Source: Gemmatimonadota bacterium | GTDB taxonomy: Bacteria > Gemmatimonadota > Gemmatimonadetes > Gemmatimonadales > Gemmatimonadaceae | DNA length: 64,000 bases | Assembly: GCA_016704465.1 (NCBI GenBank) | Contig: JADJAD010000004.1 | Location: 124,001 to 188,000 of the forward strand | Direction of reading: 5' to 3' | Shown: positions 1 through 9,786 of the stretch, piece by piece | Position numbering within the stretch: position 1 is the stretch's first letter | Layout of the letters: the number at the start of each line of letters is the position of its first letter | The notes under the pieces: model-generated | What the model was told of the DNA's origin: nothing | Databases searched by the model: none | Seen by the model: the letters and a program-made list of their open reading frames with translations, nothing else | Translations under genes and position numbers: made by a program

Positions 1-1
1 C

Positions 2-49
2 ACGCAGAAGTACAAGCTGCAGATTCGCACGGCGCCCGCCGCGCGCTAA
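2..49 (+). CDS. C-terminal end of an unidentified protein (partial)
   Basis: An open frame enters from the left edge, reads TQKYKLQIRTAPAAR and ends in TAA at 47-49. It faces the convergent minus-strand gene that ends at 185, and a strong hairpin lies between them. Fifteen residues are too few to name a family. The frame choice rests on codon appearance and on the terminator-like hairpin that follows. Confidence 0.4.
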   Translation, partial: TQKYKLQIRTAPAAR

Positions 50-123
50 GCCGGACCGGCACGAGCCCGGGGGCGACGCACGGTCACTTCCTCCGTCCGT
101 CCGAGCTTCAGTCCCTGATGAGA

Positions 124-158
124 ATCGCCCGGCGCCGAGTCATTCGGGGCCGGGCGAT
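124..158. terminator. Bidirectional hairpin between convergent genes
   Basis: A perfect 10-bp stem (ATCGCCCGGC at 124-133 with its complement at 149-158) encloses a 15-nt loop. It sits between the end of the partial plus-strand gene and the stop of the minus-strand lipoprotein at 185. There is no clear T-run, so the terminator role is inferred from position and stem strength. Confidence 0.55.
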
Positions 159-184
159 CTTGCTGTGCGCGAGCGTGCGGGCGC

Positions 185-1315
185 CTACGGGCGCGACTTG
201 AGGATCAGCCAGCGAAGCTCCCAGGGCTCGCCCTCCGTGGGGCGATGCACGAGCAGCGAATCGCCGGACAGGATCAACGGGTGCGTGCGCATGGGAAGCG
301 TGAGGCGATTCGCGGGTTCGCCCGCATTCGACAGCAGCAGGTACTCGACCGAGTCGCGGGACGGCGCGATGCTTCCCGCAACGAGTACCCGCCCTCTCGA
401 CTCGAGCACGATGCCGCTGATGACCGGATGCATCGAGGCGGTCGCCGCGACCATGGAATCGAGCTCGCCGGGCCGCAGCTGTCCGCGCGCAGCCGTACGG
501 TAAATCAGGTCGCGACGGATTTCGATGTCGCGTTCCGTGACGGGCAGCCCCTGACGATCGCTCACCAGCGTCCACTTGACCGCGCCCTTGAAGCCGCGGC
601 GCTCGACACGGAAGGAGTCACCCGGCGCCCACACGACAGTTTGGTCCCGGTCGATCGAATACACCGGCGATGTCGGAAAGAACGGCGTGAAGCTGACGGC
701 CGAGTCGCCTCGCAACCGCAGCCACGGCACGGGCACGTCGAGCACGGTGACCCCCGTCCGCTCCTCCTGCGAGGTCAGCAGCTCGACCTTGAGGTGCGCG
801 ACTGCGCTGTCTGACGGCGCCTGCAGCGTCTGCAACACGGGTGTATCGCCGACGAAGCCGGGTGCCGCATTCGGCGTCGGCGTCGGCAGCACGTCCTCAC
901 GCTTGAAGTTGCCCGCATCGTCGTAGTGGAGCAGCCGGTTTCGCTGGCCGTCGACGATCGCGATCCCCCCCTGATAGGGTCCTACGGCGAGAGCGACCGC
1001 GTACTGGCCCGTTCCCTGTCCTGAGACGCCGAAAGCGCGCCCCGAGGGGTTCTTCGCATCGAGGATGCGGACCTCGCGCCCCGGCTCCCATACGGCGACC
1101 CGACCGTCGTCGAAGCGATTGGCAACGGCGGAGCTGAGCGGACAGCCATCAGCCCCGGTGGCGGTACAGACGAGGCGTCCTTCGGCGATGGAGAGAGCCG
1201 GGAGCGAGTCGAGGGTACTGCCGGCGACGAATCGCTCGCGTGATGCCGAATCGTCGCCAGTGCAGGCCGCGAGAACGGCGACCATGACGAGCGGGCTGCG
1301 AAAGAAGTGAAGCAC
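185..1315 (-). CDS. Putative lipoprotein, six-bladed beta-propeller type
   Basis: About 376 residues. The suggested start is GTG at 1315, giving a short hydrophobic leader that ends in the lipobox LAAC; an in-frame ATG at 1285 is the alternative, and neither has a good ribosome binding site. The open frame continues further upstream, but that part looks like non-coding sequence. The mature part has short strand-like repeats with G-rich turns, such as GQGTGQYAVALAVG and DGQRNRLLHYDDAGNF, typical of NHL or six-bladed propeller lipoproteins. It probably sits in the outer membrane or periplasm. No enzyme motif is visible. It lies downstream of, and on the same strand as, the Big_2 lipoprotein gene, but a terminator separates them. 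Function unknown. Confidence 0.6.
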   Translation of the reverse strand: MLHFFRSPLVMVAVLAACTGDDSASRERFVAGSTLDSLPALSIAEGRLVCTATGADGCPLSSAVANRFDDGRVAVWEPGREVRILDAKNPSGRAFGVSGQGTGQYAVALAVGPYQGGIAIVDGQRNRLLHYDDAGNFKREDVLPTPTPNAAPGFVGDTPVLQTLQAPSDSAVAHLKVELLTSQEERTGVTVLDVPVPWLRLRGDSAVSFTPFFPTSPVYSIDRDQTVVWAPGDSFRVERRGFKGAVKWTLVSDRQGLPVTERDIEIRRDLIYRTAARGQLRPGELDSMVAATASMHPVISGIVLESRGRVLVAGSIAPSRDSVEYLLLSNAGEPANRLTLPMRTHPLILSGDSLLVHRPTEGEPWELRWLILKSRP

Positions 1316-1435
1316 GAGGATGGTGGATGGCGGAGGGGAGGTGTCGACTGCACGGGCGGTGCCGCGCATTTGTCGCGCAGTACGAATCCTCGCAAGGTAT
1401 CGCAGCCGGGTCAAGCACGGCTGCACATGCACGGA

Positions 1436-1472
1436 AAACCAAACGGCCCCGCTTTCGCGGGGCCGCTGGTTT
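1436..1472 (-). terminator. Intrinsic terminator of the Big_2 lipoprotein gene
   Basis: A 9-bp perfect GC stem (CGGCCCCGC at 1444-1452 with its complement at 1457-1465) has a TTTC loop. Read on the minus strand it is followed by TTTGGTTTTC, a T-rich tail. It lies about 45 bases downstream of the stop of the gene ending at 1510, as expected for a rho-independent terminator. Confidence 0.8.
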
Positions 1473-1509
1473 CGTGCGTCCGTCAAGATGTCGTGCAGCT
1501 CGTGAGAGC

Positions 1510-4500
1510 TTACGGAATCATGACGGTGAGCTGCGTGAGGACTGCGTCGCCGTTGGCGAGGACTGCCACTGCGACGATGCTCTCGGTCGCAGCGACGGCC
1601 GTCTGGACGGTCGACGTGTTCCACATGTTGCTGTAGCTCGCGCTCGGGAGCTCGTACACATAGGAGCGGTACGTGCCCTGGTCGCGGGCGATCGCCGTGC
1701 TCGAGCTGCCGAGGTAGCTCCAGTACGAAGCGGTACCACCGGCGAACGGAGCGTGCGTGTCATCCGTGAGGCGATAGAAGTCCACGCGGACGATCGGCGA
1801 GTTCGGCGAGTTGGTCGGAGCGACCGCCTGGGCACGCAGCGGCACGATCGAACCAAACTGGTTGGTCGTCGCCACCGTGGAGATCACGCGCCAGTGCAGA
1901 ACCGCCTTCGAAGAATCCGCAGCGTTCCAGCGGCCGATACCGGCGCCATTCTGGACGTTGAGCGGCGGGATCGCGATGAGCGGCGAGAACGCGGGCGCCG
2001 GGAAGGCCGCACCGAATCCGAGCACACCACCCTGGTTCCACGACCACGTACGGGCCGAGGTCGGCTTCACAGCCTGGGCATCGTAGACCAGCGAGTCTAC
2101 AATGTTCTCAGCCGGGAAGGCCGTCGCGTCCGTGAACTCAACGCTACGGGTGTAGGTCGCGCCATGCGTCGGCGACACCGGGACAGCCAGCGGCGACGTG
2201 ATCACGTCGTTGAAGGCGGTACCGAGGGTCTCACGAGCGTAGCGGACCGAGTCAATCGTCGGGAACAGCGGGAACTCGACCTGCAGCGACTGCGCGATGA
2301 CTTCAGCCGAGTCAGCGTGCGTGGCGTTGAAGGTGAAGGTCGACGCGCTCAGGGTCGCCGGGACTCCCAGACCGGTCGCGAACGGCGACTGGTTGTTGAT
2401 GAGTACGCGGCGGAAGAGCGTCGCCGAGATGTTACCGGCGGCGTCCGTAACCTGCGACCGATAGCCATAGTAGCTCTCGGGCGCCGGCACCGTGACGCGC
2501 GTTCCAGGCTGCCAGCCATCGACACGGACGCCGAGCGTGCTGGTCGTCGCGATGAAGACGAGACCGCAGCCAGGGTTGGTGACGAAGGTCGCGCCGATGG
2601 CACCGGAGCCGACCATGCAGGCACCCATGTTGTTCAGGTGACCGGCGATGGAGAGCGTGTGCTTCTCAGCGGAGATGTTGTTGATGTCCTTCTGGCCCAT
2701 GTTGTAGAAGCCAGCGCGGTCATCGTCGAACTCGGCGCGGAACTCACCGAAGATGCCGGTCGCCTTGACGATGGCCGGATCGTTGATGACCGAGTCAACC
2801 GGATCGGTAACCGTTCCACCGTACGCAGCCGGCAGTGCGGCAAGCGTACCAGCCGGCGGAGCCGGATCGACGAAGGCCAGGTCTTCAACGCCCCAGCGGA
2901 TGTCGGGGTTGGTGTAGTCCGTGCCGAACGTGCTGGTCGCGGACGACGTGCCACGGTTCTCGAGGCGGTCGGCCTCGTTGCCCTTGACGGTCCAAGGAGC
3001 GGTCCCGTTGGTGATGCCCGGGGTGCCGCCGATCAGGTTGGTCGGGCAGGCAACGGTGCCGTTGATGTCTGCACCAGTGCCGGTCGCCATGGCAACGTCT
3101 GTCGCCGTGACACCCGAGCAATTGACCGAGCTGTAGCTCGTGGCACGATCGCGGGTCGCCTTGAGGCCGACGCCGTTATCGGCCGAGGCGAAGTTGATGA
3201 AGCTGTAGCCCGCGTTCACCCAGCCGGTGACGGCCGGAAGCGTACGCGTGAGGGCCGGCGTGCTGACCGACGGCGCCTTGTAATCGAGGCGCAGCGAGTC
3301 AGGCGTCGCGTTGAACACAACGATGTTGCTGATGAGCGGCGTCAGGGCGAACGCGTTGTTCTGGTTGTCCTGGGCCGAGGCCACGGCGACGTTGTCGCGC
3401 GTGCCACCGTTGTTCTCGTACGTGGTGCAGGCTTCGTCGGCGCCGTTCGAGGCATAGCCGAAGGAGCGCGTGCGACCCTGCTGCGTGCGCCCGCCATTCG
3501 ACGCGGCGAGGACGCCGGTCGTGTCGAGCGAGCAGCCACCGAGCGTCCAGATCGCGTTGGAGACCGAGCGGCCCGGAGTGTAGATGACCGGGTACACAGT
3601 CGCCGAGGCGTTGGCCGTCGGGCCACCCCAGTACGTGATGTTGCCGGCCGAAACCGCATTCACGCTGGGCTTGGTGATGTCAGCCGTCCAGCCGTCCATG
3701 TTGTTGAGGACGATCGCGACCGGCGAGGCGCAGGTCGGGTCGGACGGGTTGTTCGTGCAGTTCGTGGCCGTCGAGCCGGTCGCGCCGCGCGGATACACCT
3801 GGGCGGAGACGGTGCTCGGGCCGTTGAGCAGGTCGATCGTGACCGACGGAGCGGTCGGGTTCTTGACGAAGTTGGCCGTGTTGACCGACAGCGACAGGAT
3901 CCCAGCGGCCGGAATGGCGCCACCGAAGTTCTGGAGGGCGACACGACGGAGGCCGTCGGGCTGGTTCATGCGAACGACGACCGAGTCAATCGGCAGGCCG
4001 CTCGGCTGGAAGTTCAGGTTGATTTCGATCTGGCCATTCACGTTGTTCACGGCCACCGGTACGTTGGTGACGCCGGTCGTGATCGACTGGATCGAGACCT
4101 GCGGGGTGATGATGTTGACCGCAACGGTCGCCTGCAGCGAGTTGGTGGCCAACCCGGCGCCGCTACCAGTGGCGGTAATCGTCACAACGCAGGAACCCGA
4201 AGCGACGGCGGTGATCGTCGTCGATCCGGTCGTGGCGTTGGTGCTCGCCGTCGCAACGCCCGGGCAGCCCGAGGCGGCGTCGGAAGCGTTGTTGGCGAAG
4301 GCCAGCGTCGCGCCAGTGGCCGCGGTGGCCGTGGCGGTGATCAGCTGCGAGGAGCCGGGGCCGATCGTGATGACCTGCGGCGTAACCGTCAGGCTCTGAA
4401 GAGCCATCGGCTGCGCAGTGACGGTCACGGCGAGCGCGCCGGACTTCGACGGATCGGCAACCGAGGTCGCCGTGATGACGGCGGTACCAACCGCGTTCGC

Positions 4501-5037
4501 GGTGATCAGGCCCGTGGCGGCATTGACCGTCGCAACCGTGGCGTTGTTGGACGCCCAGGTCACGGCGCCCGAAGCGCCTGCGTCGCGGTTCACCGTGGCG
4601 GCGGCCGTAGCCGTGGCGCCAACAACGAGCGACAGCGACGACGGCTGCACAGAGACGCTCTGCACGGCCAGCGCGCGAACGGTCACGGCCGCAGCGCCAA
4701 CCTTGCCGGCATCAACGGTCGAGGTCGCACGAATCGTCGTGGTTCCAGCAGCAACACCAGTGACCACGCCCGTCGCGTTAACCGTCGCGATGGTCGGCGT
4801 GGCCGACGTCCAAGCCACTGTCGTGGCCGGCGTTCCGGTCCCCTGCGTCGTCGCGACGGAGGCCGTCAAGGCCACCGACTCGTTGATCGCAATGGTGATC
4901 GCAGCCGGCGCCACCGTGACGCTCGCAATCCCTGCGGGCAGCGGCGGCGTCGGAGGCGTGACTGATACGTCATCGCCGCAAGCGGCCAGTCCGAGGACTG
5001 CGCCGACTGCAAACAACGACCGAGTGAATTTCTGCAT
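1510..5037 (-). CDS. Large surface lipoprotein with Big_2 (Ig-like) domains
   Basis: 1175 residues. The start at 5037 (MQKFTRSLF) is chosen because AGGGGGAAAAGG lies directly upstream; an upstream in-frame ATG at 5076 lacks this. The leader ends in the lipobox LAAC, so the protein is probably lipid-anchored and exported. Residues about 25-115 and 115-200 are two clear bacterial Ig-like group 2 repeats, each with a V-x-P-x-x-x-x-L/I-x-x-G opening and a G-x-A/T-x-I-T/R-A-T ending; a third, weaker copy follows to about residue 300. The remaining roughly 870 residues are rich in Ser, Thr, Ala and Asn, with scattered Cys, and match nothing I can name. Big_2 domains usually act as adhesin or surface spacer modules. 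An intrinsic terminator follows the stop. Confidence 0.75.
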   Translation of the reverse strand: MQKFTRSLFAVGAVLGLAACGDDVSVTPPTPPLPAGIASVTVAPAAITIAINESVALTASVATTQGTGTPATTVAWTSATPTIATVNATGVVTGVAAGTTTIRATSTVDAGKVGAAAVTVRALAVQSVSVQPSSLSLVVGATATAAATVNRDAGASGAVTWASNNATVATVNAATGLITANAVGTAVITATSVADPSKSGALAVTVTAQPMALQSLTVTPQVITIGPGSSQLITATATAATGATLAFANNASDAASGCPGVATASTNATTGSTTITAVASGSCVVTITATGSGAGLATNSLQATVAVNIITPQVSIQSITTGVTNVPVAVNNVNGQIEINLNFQPSGLPIDSVVVRMNQPDGLRRVALQNFGGAIPAAGILSLSVNTANFVKNPTAPSVTIDLLNGPSTVSAQVYPRGATGSTATNCTNNPSDPTCASPVAIVLNNMDGWTADITKPSVNAVSAGNITYWGGPTANASATVYPVIYTPGRSVSNAIWTLGGCSLDTTGVLAASNGGRTQQGRTRSFGYASNGADEACTTYENNGGTRDNVAVASAQDNQNNAFALTPLISNIVVFNATPDSLRLDYKAPSVSTPALTRTLPAVTGWVNAGYSFINFASADNGVGLKATRDRATSYSSVNCSGVTATDVAMATGTGADINGTVACPTNLIGGTPGITNGTAPWTVKGNEADRLENRGTSSATSTFGTDYTNPDIRWGVEDLAFVDPAPPAGTLAALPAAYGGTVTDPVDSVINDPAIVKATGIFGEFRAEFDDDRAGFYNMGQKDINNISAEKHTLSIAGHLNNMGACMVGSGAIGATFVTNPGCGLVFIATTSTLGVRVDGWQPGTRVTVPAPESYYGYRSQVTDAAGNISATLFRRVLINNQSPFATGLGVPATLSASTFTFNATHADSAEVIAQSLQVEFPLFPTIDSVRYARETLGTAFNDVITSPLAVPVSPTHGATYTRSVEFTDATAFPAENIVDSLVYDAQAVKPTSARTWSWNQGGVLGFGAAFPAPAFSPLIAIPPLNVQNGAGIGRWNAADSSKAVLHWRVISTVATTNQFGSIVPLRAQAVAPTNSPNSPIVRVDFYRLTDDTHAPFAGGTASYWSYLGSSSTAIARDQGTYRSYVYELPSASYSNMWNTSTVQTAVAATESIVAVAVLANGDAVLTQLTVMIP

Positions 5038-5802
5038 TCCTTTTCCCCCTTCTGCAGAGTGAGTTGTGTCCAGCACGGACAGGTACTACGACTACTACTT
5101 CCTAACAGCCTTGCTCTCGTCTGGCGGGACACCCGCTCGACGCACAAGCGCCGACCGAAGGCGATTGAGGCCTCCGTCTCATGGAGACTAGACCCCACCC
5201 TTTTCGGACCTGTCACTTTTTTTCCATCGGCACAACAAACTGCGGTCGAACGGCATTGACAGACCTCGACCACAGCCAACAAAGATAGCCGCACGGATAT
5301 ACCGGGTCAAGGCACGGAGTGTCGCAAAATGACACACCGCGCCACGCCCCCGATACACCTGAGACCGGCAACCTGGTCGACTGTTGTCCGACAGTTGGTA
5401 CGTCGAGCCGACGCCAACCACCGCCCCGTTTCCGGGAACAGGGCCAGCGACGTGTGCTCGGCTGTGTCCTACCACGCCCTACTGCTCGGTGCACCACCGC
5501 ATTTAGCGGAGACACACCGCACCAGCAAAACGCGGCGCGAATCTACCGCTGTCGCCCGCCGCACGCCAGAGGAACTCTGCACCTCAACGGTCAGAATGTC
5601 CCCGACTATCGGACGGGACAAGACGGATACCAGGCCGGAATCGTCACACCCGTGACCCCGATCGTCATGTCGACGACAGGCCGAGGACAGGCCGAGGACA
5701 GGCCGAGGACAGGCCGGAGGCGACCGGCGACCCCGAGTGGCCAAGCCGCAGTCGGCGGACTCCGCCCTGCCCCCTCGCCGCCGCTCCCCCCATCTTTCGA
5801 CC
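5038..5802. other. Intergenic region of 765 bp between divergent genes
   Basis: No convincing gene is visible. The region separates the start of the Big_2 lipoprotein (minus) from the start of the helicase (plus), so it must hold both promoters, but I could not fix either one. It is less GC-rich than its surroundings at 5200-5300 and carries a short tandem repeat at 5675-5718. Open frames here have poor codon patterns. Confidence 0.5.
5675..5718. repeat. 11-bp tandem repeat, four copies
   Basis: The unit GACAGGCCGAG is repeated at 5675, 5686, 5697 and 5708; the last copy ends GGA instead of GAG. It lies about 85 bases before the helicase start. It is a simple tandem array, and no function can be read from it. 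Confidence 0.85.
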
Positions 5803-7860
5803 ATGTCCGACCCGCGCCTCTATACGCGATCCTCCGAGGTCACTGCCCAGCCGCGCAACCTCGCCGCAGAGCTCAACCCCGAGCAGGCGGCAGCCTCTAC
5901 ATATAAGGAGGGCCCGCTCCTCATCATCGCCGGCGCCGGAACGGGAAAGACTCGGACCCTCGTCTACCGCGTCGCACACCTGATCGAGACTGGCGTCCCC
6001 GCCGAACGCATCCTCCTGCTCACCTTCACCCGCCGCGCCGCCCAGGAAATGCTCCAGCGCGCCGAGCGCCTCGTGGGAAGCGTCTCGCGCCGCGTGGCGG
6101 GCGGCACCTTCCACGCCACCGGACATCGCCTGCTGCGCCGCTTCGGTCCCTCGGCCGGAATCCCCGCCGACTTCACCATCATGGACCAGGGGGACGCCGA
6201 AGACCTGATGCAGCTCTCCCGCGCCTCGCTCGGACTCGGCGACAAGAAGAAGCGATTCCCCAAGAAGACAACGCTCCACTACATCTACTCGCGCCACATC
6301 AACACCGAGATCGCCGTCGACGACATTTTGCGCGACGAGTACCCGCCGTTCGTGGACTACCGCGAGGACATCGGCCGGATCTTCGCCGACTACACCAGGC
6401 GCAAGGGCGACCGCAACCTCGTCGACTACGACGACCTGCTGCTCTTCTGGGGCGCGATGCTCGACAGCGATCCTGCCCTCGCCGATCGCATCACGGGGCT
6501 CTACAGCCACATCCTCGTCGACGAGTACCAGGACACCAACATGCTGCAGGCACGCGTGCTCAAGGCGATGTGCCGCGCGCACCGCAACATCACGGTCGTC
6601 GGCGACGATGCGCAGAGCATCTACGCGTTCCGCGGGGCGTCCTTCCGCAACATCCTCGACTTTCCGCGCGACTTTCCCGGGACGACGATCGTGACGCTGG
6701 AGCAGAATTACCGCTCCACACAACCGATCCTCGACACGACGAACACGCTCATCGCGCGCGCCGAGGAACGCTTCACCAAGAACCTCTGGACCAGGCGCGA
6801 AGGCGGCGAACGCCCATGGCTGGTCTCCGTGCAGGACGAGGGGCAGCAGACGCGGTTCGTCGTCGAGCGCGTGCTCGAGCTGCACGAGAACGGGACGCCG
6901 CTGCGCGAGATGGCGGTGCTCTTCCGCGCCGGCTACATGTCGGCCGACCTCGAGATCGAGCTCACGAACCGCAAGATCCCGTTCGAGAAGTGGGGCGGAC
7001 TCAAGTTCCTCGAGGCGGCGCACATCAAGGACGTGCTGGCCTTCCTGCGCATCCTCGAGAACCCGCGCGACGAGGTGAGCTGGTATCGCATTCTCCTCCT
7101 GCTGCCGGGCATTGGGGAGATGACCGCCCGGGCCGCCATCGCGTCCATGGCCGACGACGCCTGGGACCCGCGGGCGTTCGCGCAGTGGTCGCCCCCGCCC
7201 CGCGCGCGCGCCGCGCATGGCACGTTAGGCGCCCTGCTCGCCCAGCTCGCGGGTGACAGCGCCTCCGAGGGGGTCGGACACGACCTGGCCCGCATCCGCA
7301 TGGTGTACGACGACATCCTGCGCGAGCGTTATGACCGGGTCGAGCCGCGACTGGCCGACCTCGACCAGCTGCAAGTCATCGCGGGCGGTTACCCGACGCG
7401 CGGGGCCTTCCTGTCCGCCCTCGCCCTCGAGCCCCCGCAGGCGACGCAGGACCTGGCGGGGGGCACGACCGACGAGGACGATGCGCTCATCCTCAGCACG
7501 GTGCACAGCGCCAAGGGCAAGGAATGGGACGCCGTCTTCCTGATCTGGGCCGTGGACGGTTTCTTCCCGATGTCACGGGCCATGAACGACGAGGCAGAAC
7601 TGGAGGAGGAGCGGCGCCTGATGTACGTGGCGCTCACGCGGGCGCGCGACCACCTGGCGGTGACGTACCCGCTCAACTCGTACGGATCGCGTCGCGGGGC
7701 CGACTACTCGATCGACCAGCTGTCGCGCTTTCTCGATCGCGGGGTGCGCGAGCTCATGGAGAAGGTCGTGCCCCGCTGGGACGACGTCGCCCTTCCCGAC
7801 GCACCGCTCCCCGCCGCCACCATCGACCTGCGCGAGCTGATGCGCCAGCGCTTCAAGTAG
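5803..7860 (+). CDS. UvrD/PcrA/Rep-family ATP-dependent DNA helicase
   Basis: 685 residues, with the start at ATG 5803 (MSDPRLYT); an upstream in-frame ATG at 5737 would add a non-conserved leader. All superfamily 1A motifs appear in order: the Q-motif region LNPEQAAA, Walker A GAGTGKT (about residues 43-49), Walker B DEYQDTN (about 240), GDDAQSIYAFRGA, EQNYRST, TVHSAKGKEWDAVFL and RRLMYVALTRARDHL. It should be a 3'-5' DNA translocase acting in repair, recombination or replication restart. The length agrees with Rep/UvrD. I give no symbol because UvrD, PcrA and Rep cannot be told apart by eye. The gene stands alone, with a convergent minus-strand gene downstream. Confidence 0.93.
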   Translation: MSDPRLYTRSSEVTAQPRNLAAELNPEQAAASTYKEGPLLIIAGAGTGKTRTLVYRVAHLIETGVPAERILLLTFTRRAAQEMLQRAERLVGSVSRRVAGGTFHATGHRLLRRFGPSAGIPADFTIMDQGDAEDLMQLSRASLGLGDKKKRFPKKTTLHYIYSRHINTEIAVDDILRDEYPPFVDYREDIGRIFADYTRRKGDRNLVDYDDLLLFWGAMLDSDPALADRITGLYSHILVDEYQDTNMLQARVLKAMCRAHRNITVVGDDAQSIYAFRGASFRNILDFPRDFPGTTIVTLEQNYRSTQPILDTTNTLIARAEERFTKNLWTRREGGERPWLVSVQDEGQQTRFVVERVLELHENGTPLREMAVLFRAGYMSADLEIELTNRKIPFEKWGGLKFLEAAHIKDVLAFLRILENPRDEVSWYRILLLLPGIGEMTARAAIASMADDAWDPRAFAQWSPPPRARAAHGTLGALLAQLAGDSASEGVGHDLARIRMVYDDILRERYDRVEPRLADLDQLQVIAGGYPTRGAFLSALALEPPQATQDLAGGTTDEDDALILSTVHSAKGKEWDAVFLIWAVDGFFPMSRAMNDEAELEEERRLMYVALTRARDHLAVTYPLNSYGSRRGADYSIDQLSRFLDRGVRELMEKVVPRWDDVALPDAPLPAATIDLRELMRQRFK

Positions 7861-7916
7861 GGCGACGGAGTGGCGCGCGCCGGTCACGCGCATGCCACAC
7901 CGTCCGCCGGACCGCG

Positions 7917-8414
7917 TTAGGCGAAGCGCGCATACCACCACTGGCCGTACAGCGCGGCCGCCGCCCCGACCGCCAGCGGAATGATCGCCCAGCGCAGCGC
8001 CGCCCGCCGGGTCCGTGGCAACGCGAACACGAGCAGCCAGACGGCGAGCGCCCCGGCAAGCGACATCGCGCTCAACTGCCACGAGGCCTGCACGATCGGG
8101 AGGCGCAGCAGGCGCGGCAACGGGACGATCGCACGCCCTTGCAGCTGCGGCGAGCGATCGAGGCGCGCGCGCACGAGTCCGTCGCGATACAGGTAGACGC
8201 CGCCCACGACCGCCGCGCCGCCGGTCAGCATGGCGCTCGCCACCAGCCGCACGTATGGCACGCGGTCATCGCGCGCGGCCTCCTGCTTCGTGACCGCCGG
8301 ACGCAGTTCCTTCTCGACACGGATCGCTTCGCGCCAGAGCGGGACGGACGCGGGCGAATCACGCGCTGTCCTGTCACCGCGATTGGACGTGCTGCGCGAC
8401 CGGAAGGGAACCAT
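7917..8414 (-). CDS. Small predicted membrane protein, unknown function
   Basis: 165 residues from the ATG at 8414; the frame stays open to 8510, so a longer form overlapping the upstream aminopeptidase gene is possible. After a basic N-terminus there are three hydrophobic segments, at roughly residues 55-77, 110-130 and 138-158, the last ending in YGQWWYARFA. The gene follows the aminopeptidase gene on the same strand with a gap of about 70 bases and is probably co-transcribed. Its stop codon lies inside a copy of the octamer CGTTAGGC. No family recognised. Confidence 0.5.
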   Translation of the reverse strand: MVPFRSRSTSNRGDRTARDSPASVPLWREAIRVEKELRPAVTKQEAARDDRVPYVRLVASAMLTGGAAVVGGVYLYRDGLVRARLDRSPQLQGRAIVPLPRLLRLPIVQASWQLSAMSLAGALAVWLLVFALPRTRRAALRWAIIPLAVGAAAALYGQWWYARFA

Positions 8415-8484
8415 GCGAGCGAAGGAGAAGACCGTGAACGGCCGCACTAGTGGACCGACAAGATGCACGATTGTCGAACGCTTG

Positions 8485-9657
8485 TCACGACGGTCCTGGC
8501 GTCGTACCACCGGACACTACCGCACCCGACGGGTGCTCGTCGAGCCAGCGGTACAGCGCACCGAACGGATCTGCCGGCTGCTCCCGCGCCAGGCGCGACA
8601 GCAGCGCGACGCTGGCCTGCACCGAACCGCCGAGGCGCTCGTGGACCGCGTCGAAGACCCACAGGTCGGCGGCGTAGACGCGGCGCGCCAGCAGGAAGGC
8701 ATTGTCGAGCGGCAGGCGCTCGAGCCGCGCACGCGGGACGGTCGGCAGGCGCGGCGCGACCTCGTCCAGCAGGCGGCGCCGCATGCGCTCGAACACCGTG
8801 TCGCGCGCGGCGACTCGTGCGGCCGAGTCGGCCGGATGCGTGGCGTAGGCCGAGTCGATTGCGCTCAGGGTCGCCCCCCAGAACGAGCCGAGCAGCTTCT
8901 CGTCGCGCCACTCGGCTTCGAGCTGCCGCACCGCGCGCAGTTGCCCGCGGGCGCGGAAAAAGGCGATGGCGCCTCGGGTCCCGACGAAGGAAGCGAACGA
9001 CTCGTTGAAGGTGACCTGGCCGCGCACGAACAGGGTGTTGTGGGTCAACTCGTGGATGACGGTGCCGGCCAGGTCGAGCGAGTCGAGACGCAACGTGGTC
9101 GAGAGGAGGGGATCGTTGAACCAGCCTAACGTGGAGAAGGCAGAGGCGGGACGCACGTAGGTGTCGTAGCCTGCCTCGCGCATCGACGCGGCGATGCGCA
9201 CCGCTTGGGCGTGGTCGAAGAACCCCTTGTACGGGAATCGCCCCACGACCGGGAACCACCAGGTAAACGGGGCGAGCGTATCGCGGCGCGCCGCGGAGAG
9301 CAGGAGCACCAGGGTATCGCGCTCGAGCCTGGAGTACGTCGTGAACGACTCGCCGCCCGTGAGCTGCAGGGAATCGAGGGCGAACCGACGGGCATCGACG
9401 ACCAGCTGGAGCGACCGGCGCTCGGCGGGGCTCGTCCCCGCCGAGTCGGCGATCACGGCGGCAATCGGCCGCCGACGGGCGAGGATCTTCCCTTCCTCCC
9501 AGGCCGCGCGCGCGACGTAGCGCCCGTCGGGGGTGACCAGGGCCAGGAGCGCGACCGCGGCCAGCAGTGACGCCAACAGGCGGGCCACGAACCGTCCCGC
9601 CAGGCGCAATCGCCGCCGGTGTCGTGGCACGGCTGGACTGGTCAGCTCGTCAGCCAC
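8485..9657 (-). CDS. Predicted membrane-anchored aminopeptidase (HELTH zinc-protease family)
   Basis: 390 residues, starting with GTG at 9657. A basic N-terminus is followed by one transmembrane segment (about residues 22-42), so the rest should lie in the periplasm. The core contains VIHELTHNTLFVRGQ followed by FNESFASFVG. This is a metalloprotease zinc site (HExxH-like HELTH plus a downstream Glu) typical of the putative aminopeptidase family PF10023. The sequence between the anchor and the site (WWFPVVGRFPYKGFFD, YDTYVRPASAFSTLGWF) also agrees with that family. The substrate is not known. It is transcribed divergently from dnaE and followed by a small membrane protein gene. Confidence 0.85.
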   Translation of the reverse strand: MADELTSPAVPRHRRRLRLAGRFVARLLASLLAAVALLALVTPDGRYVARAAWEEGKILARRRPIAAVIADSAGTSPAERRSLQLVVDARRFALDSLQLTGGESFTTYSRLERDTLVLLLSAARRDTLAPFTWWFPVVGRFPYKGFFDHAQAVRIAASMREAGYDTYVRPASAFSTLGWFNDPLLSTTLRLDSLDLAGTVIHELTHNTLFVRGQVTFNESFASFVGTRGAIAFFRARGQLRAVRQLEAEWRDEKLLGSFWGATLSAIDSAYATHPADSAARVAARDTVFERMRRRLLDEVAPRLPTVPRARLERLPLDNAFLLARRVYAADLWVFDAVHERLGGSVQASVALLSRLAREQPADPFGALYRWLDEHPSGAVVSGGTTPGPS

Positions 9658-9786
9658 GGCAGTCTTATCGGGAAGATTTCGCGAGCTACAGATGGCATAA
9701 CCGAAGCATTGTCAAGGAGATACGGACCAAGCGACGCGGACGCCGGCCGTTTGGCGCGATGCGGCGTGACCACTAAGTTACCCGCC

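Noticed and set aside
1327..4965. A very long plus-strand open frame opposite the Big_2 lipoprotein gene
   Set aside because: Its protein is Arg/Gly/Asp-rich with no domain, as expected for the antisense of a GC-rich gene. The minus-strand frame has a ribosome binding site, a lipobox, Ig-like repeats and a terminator.
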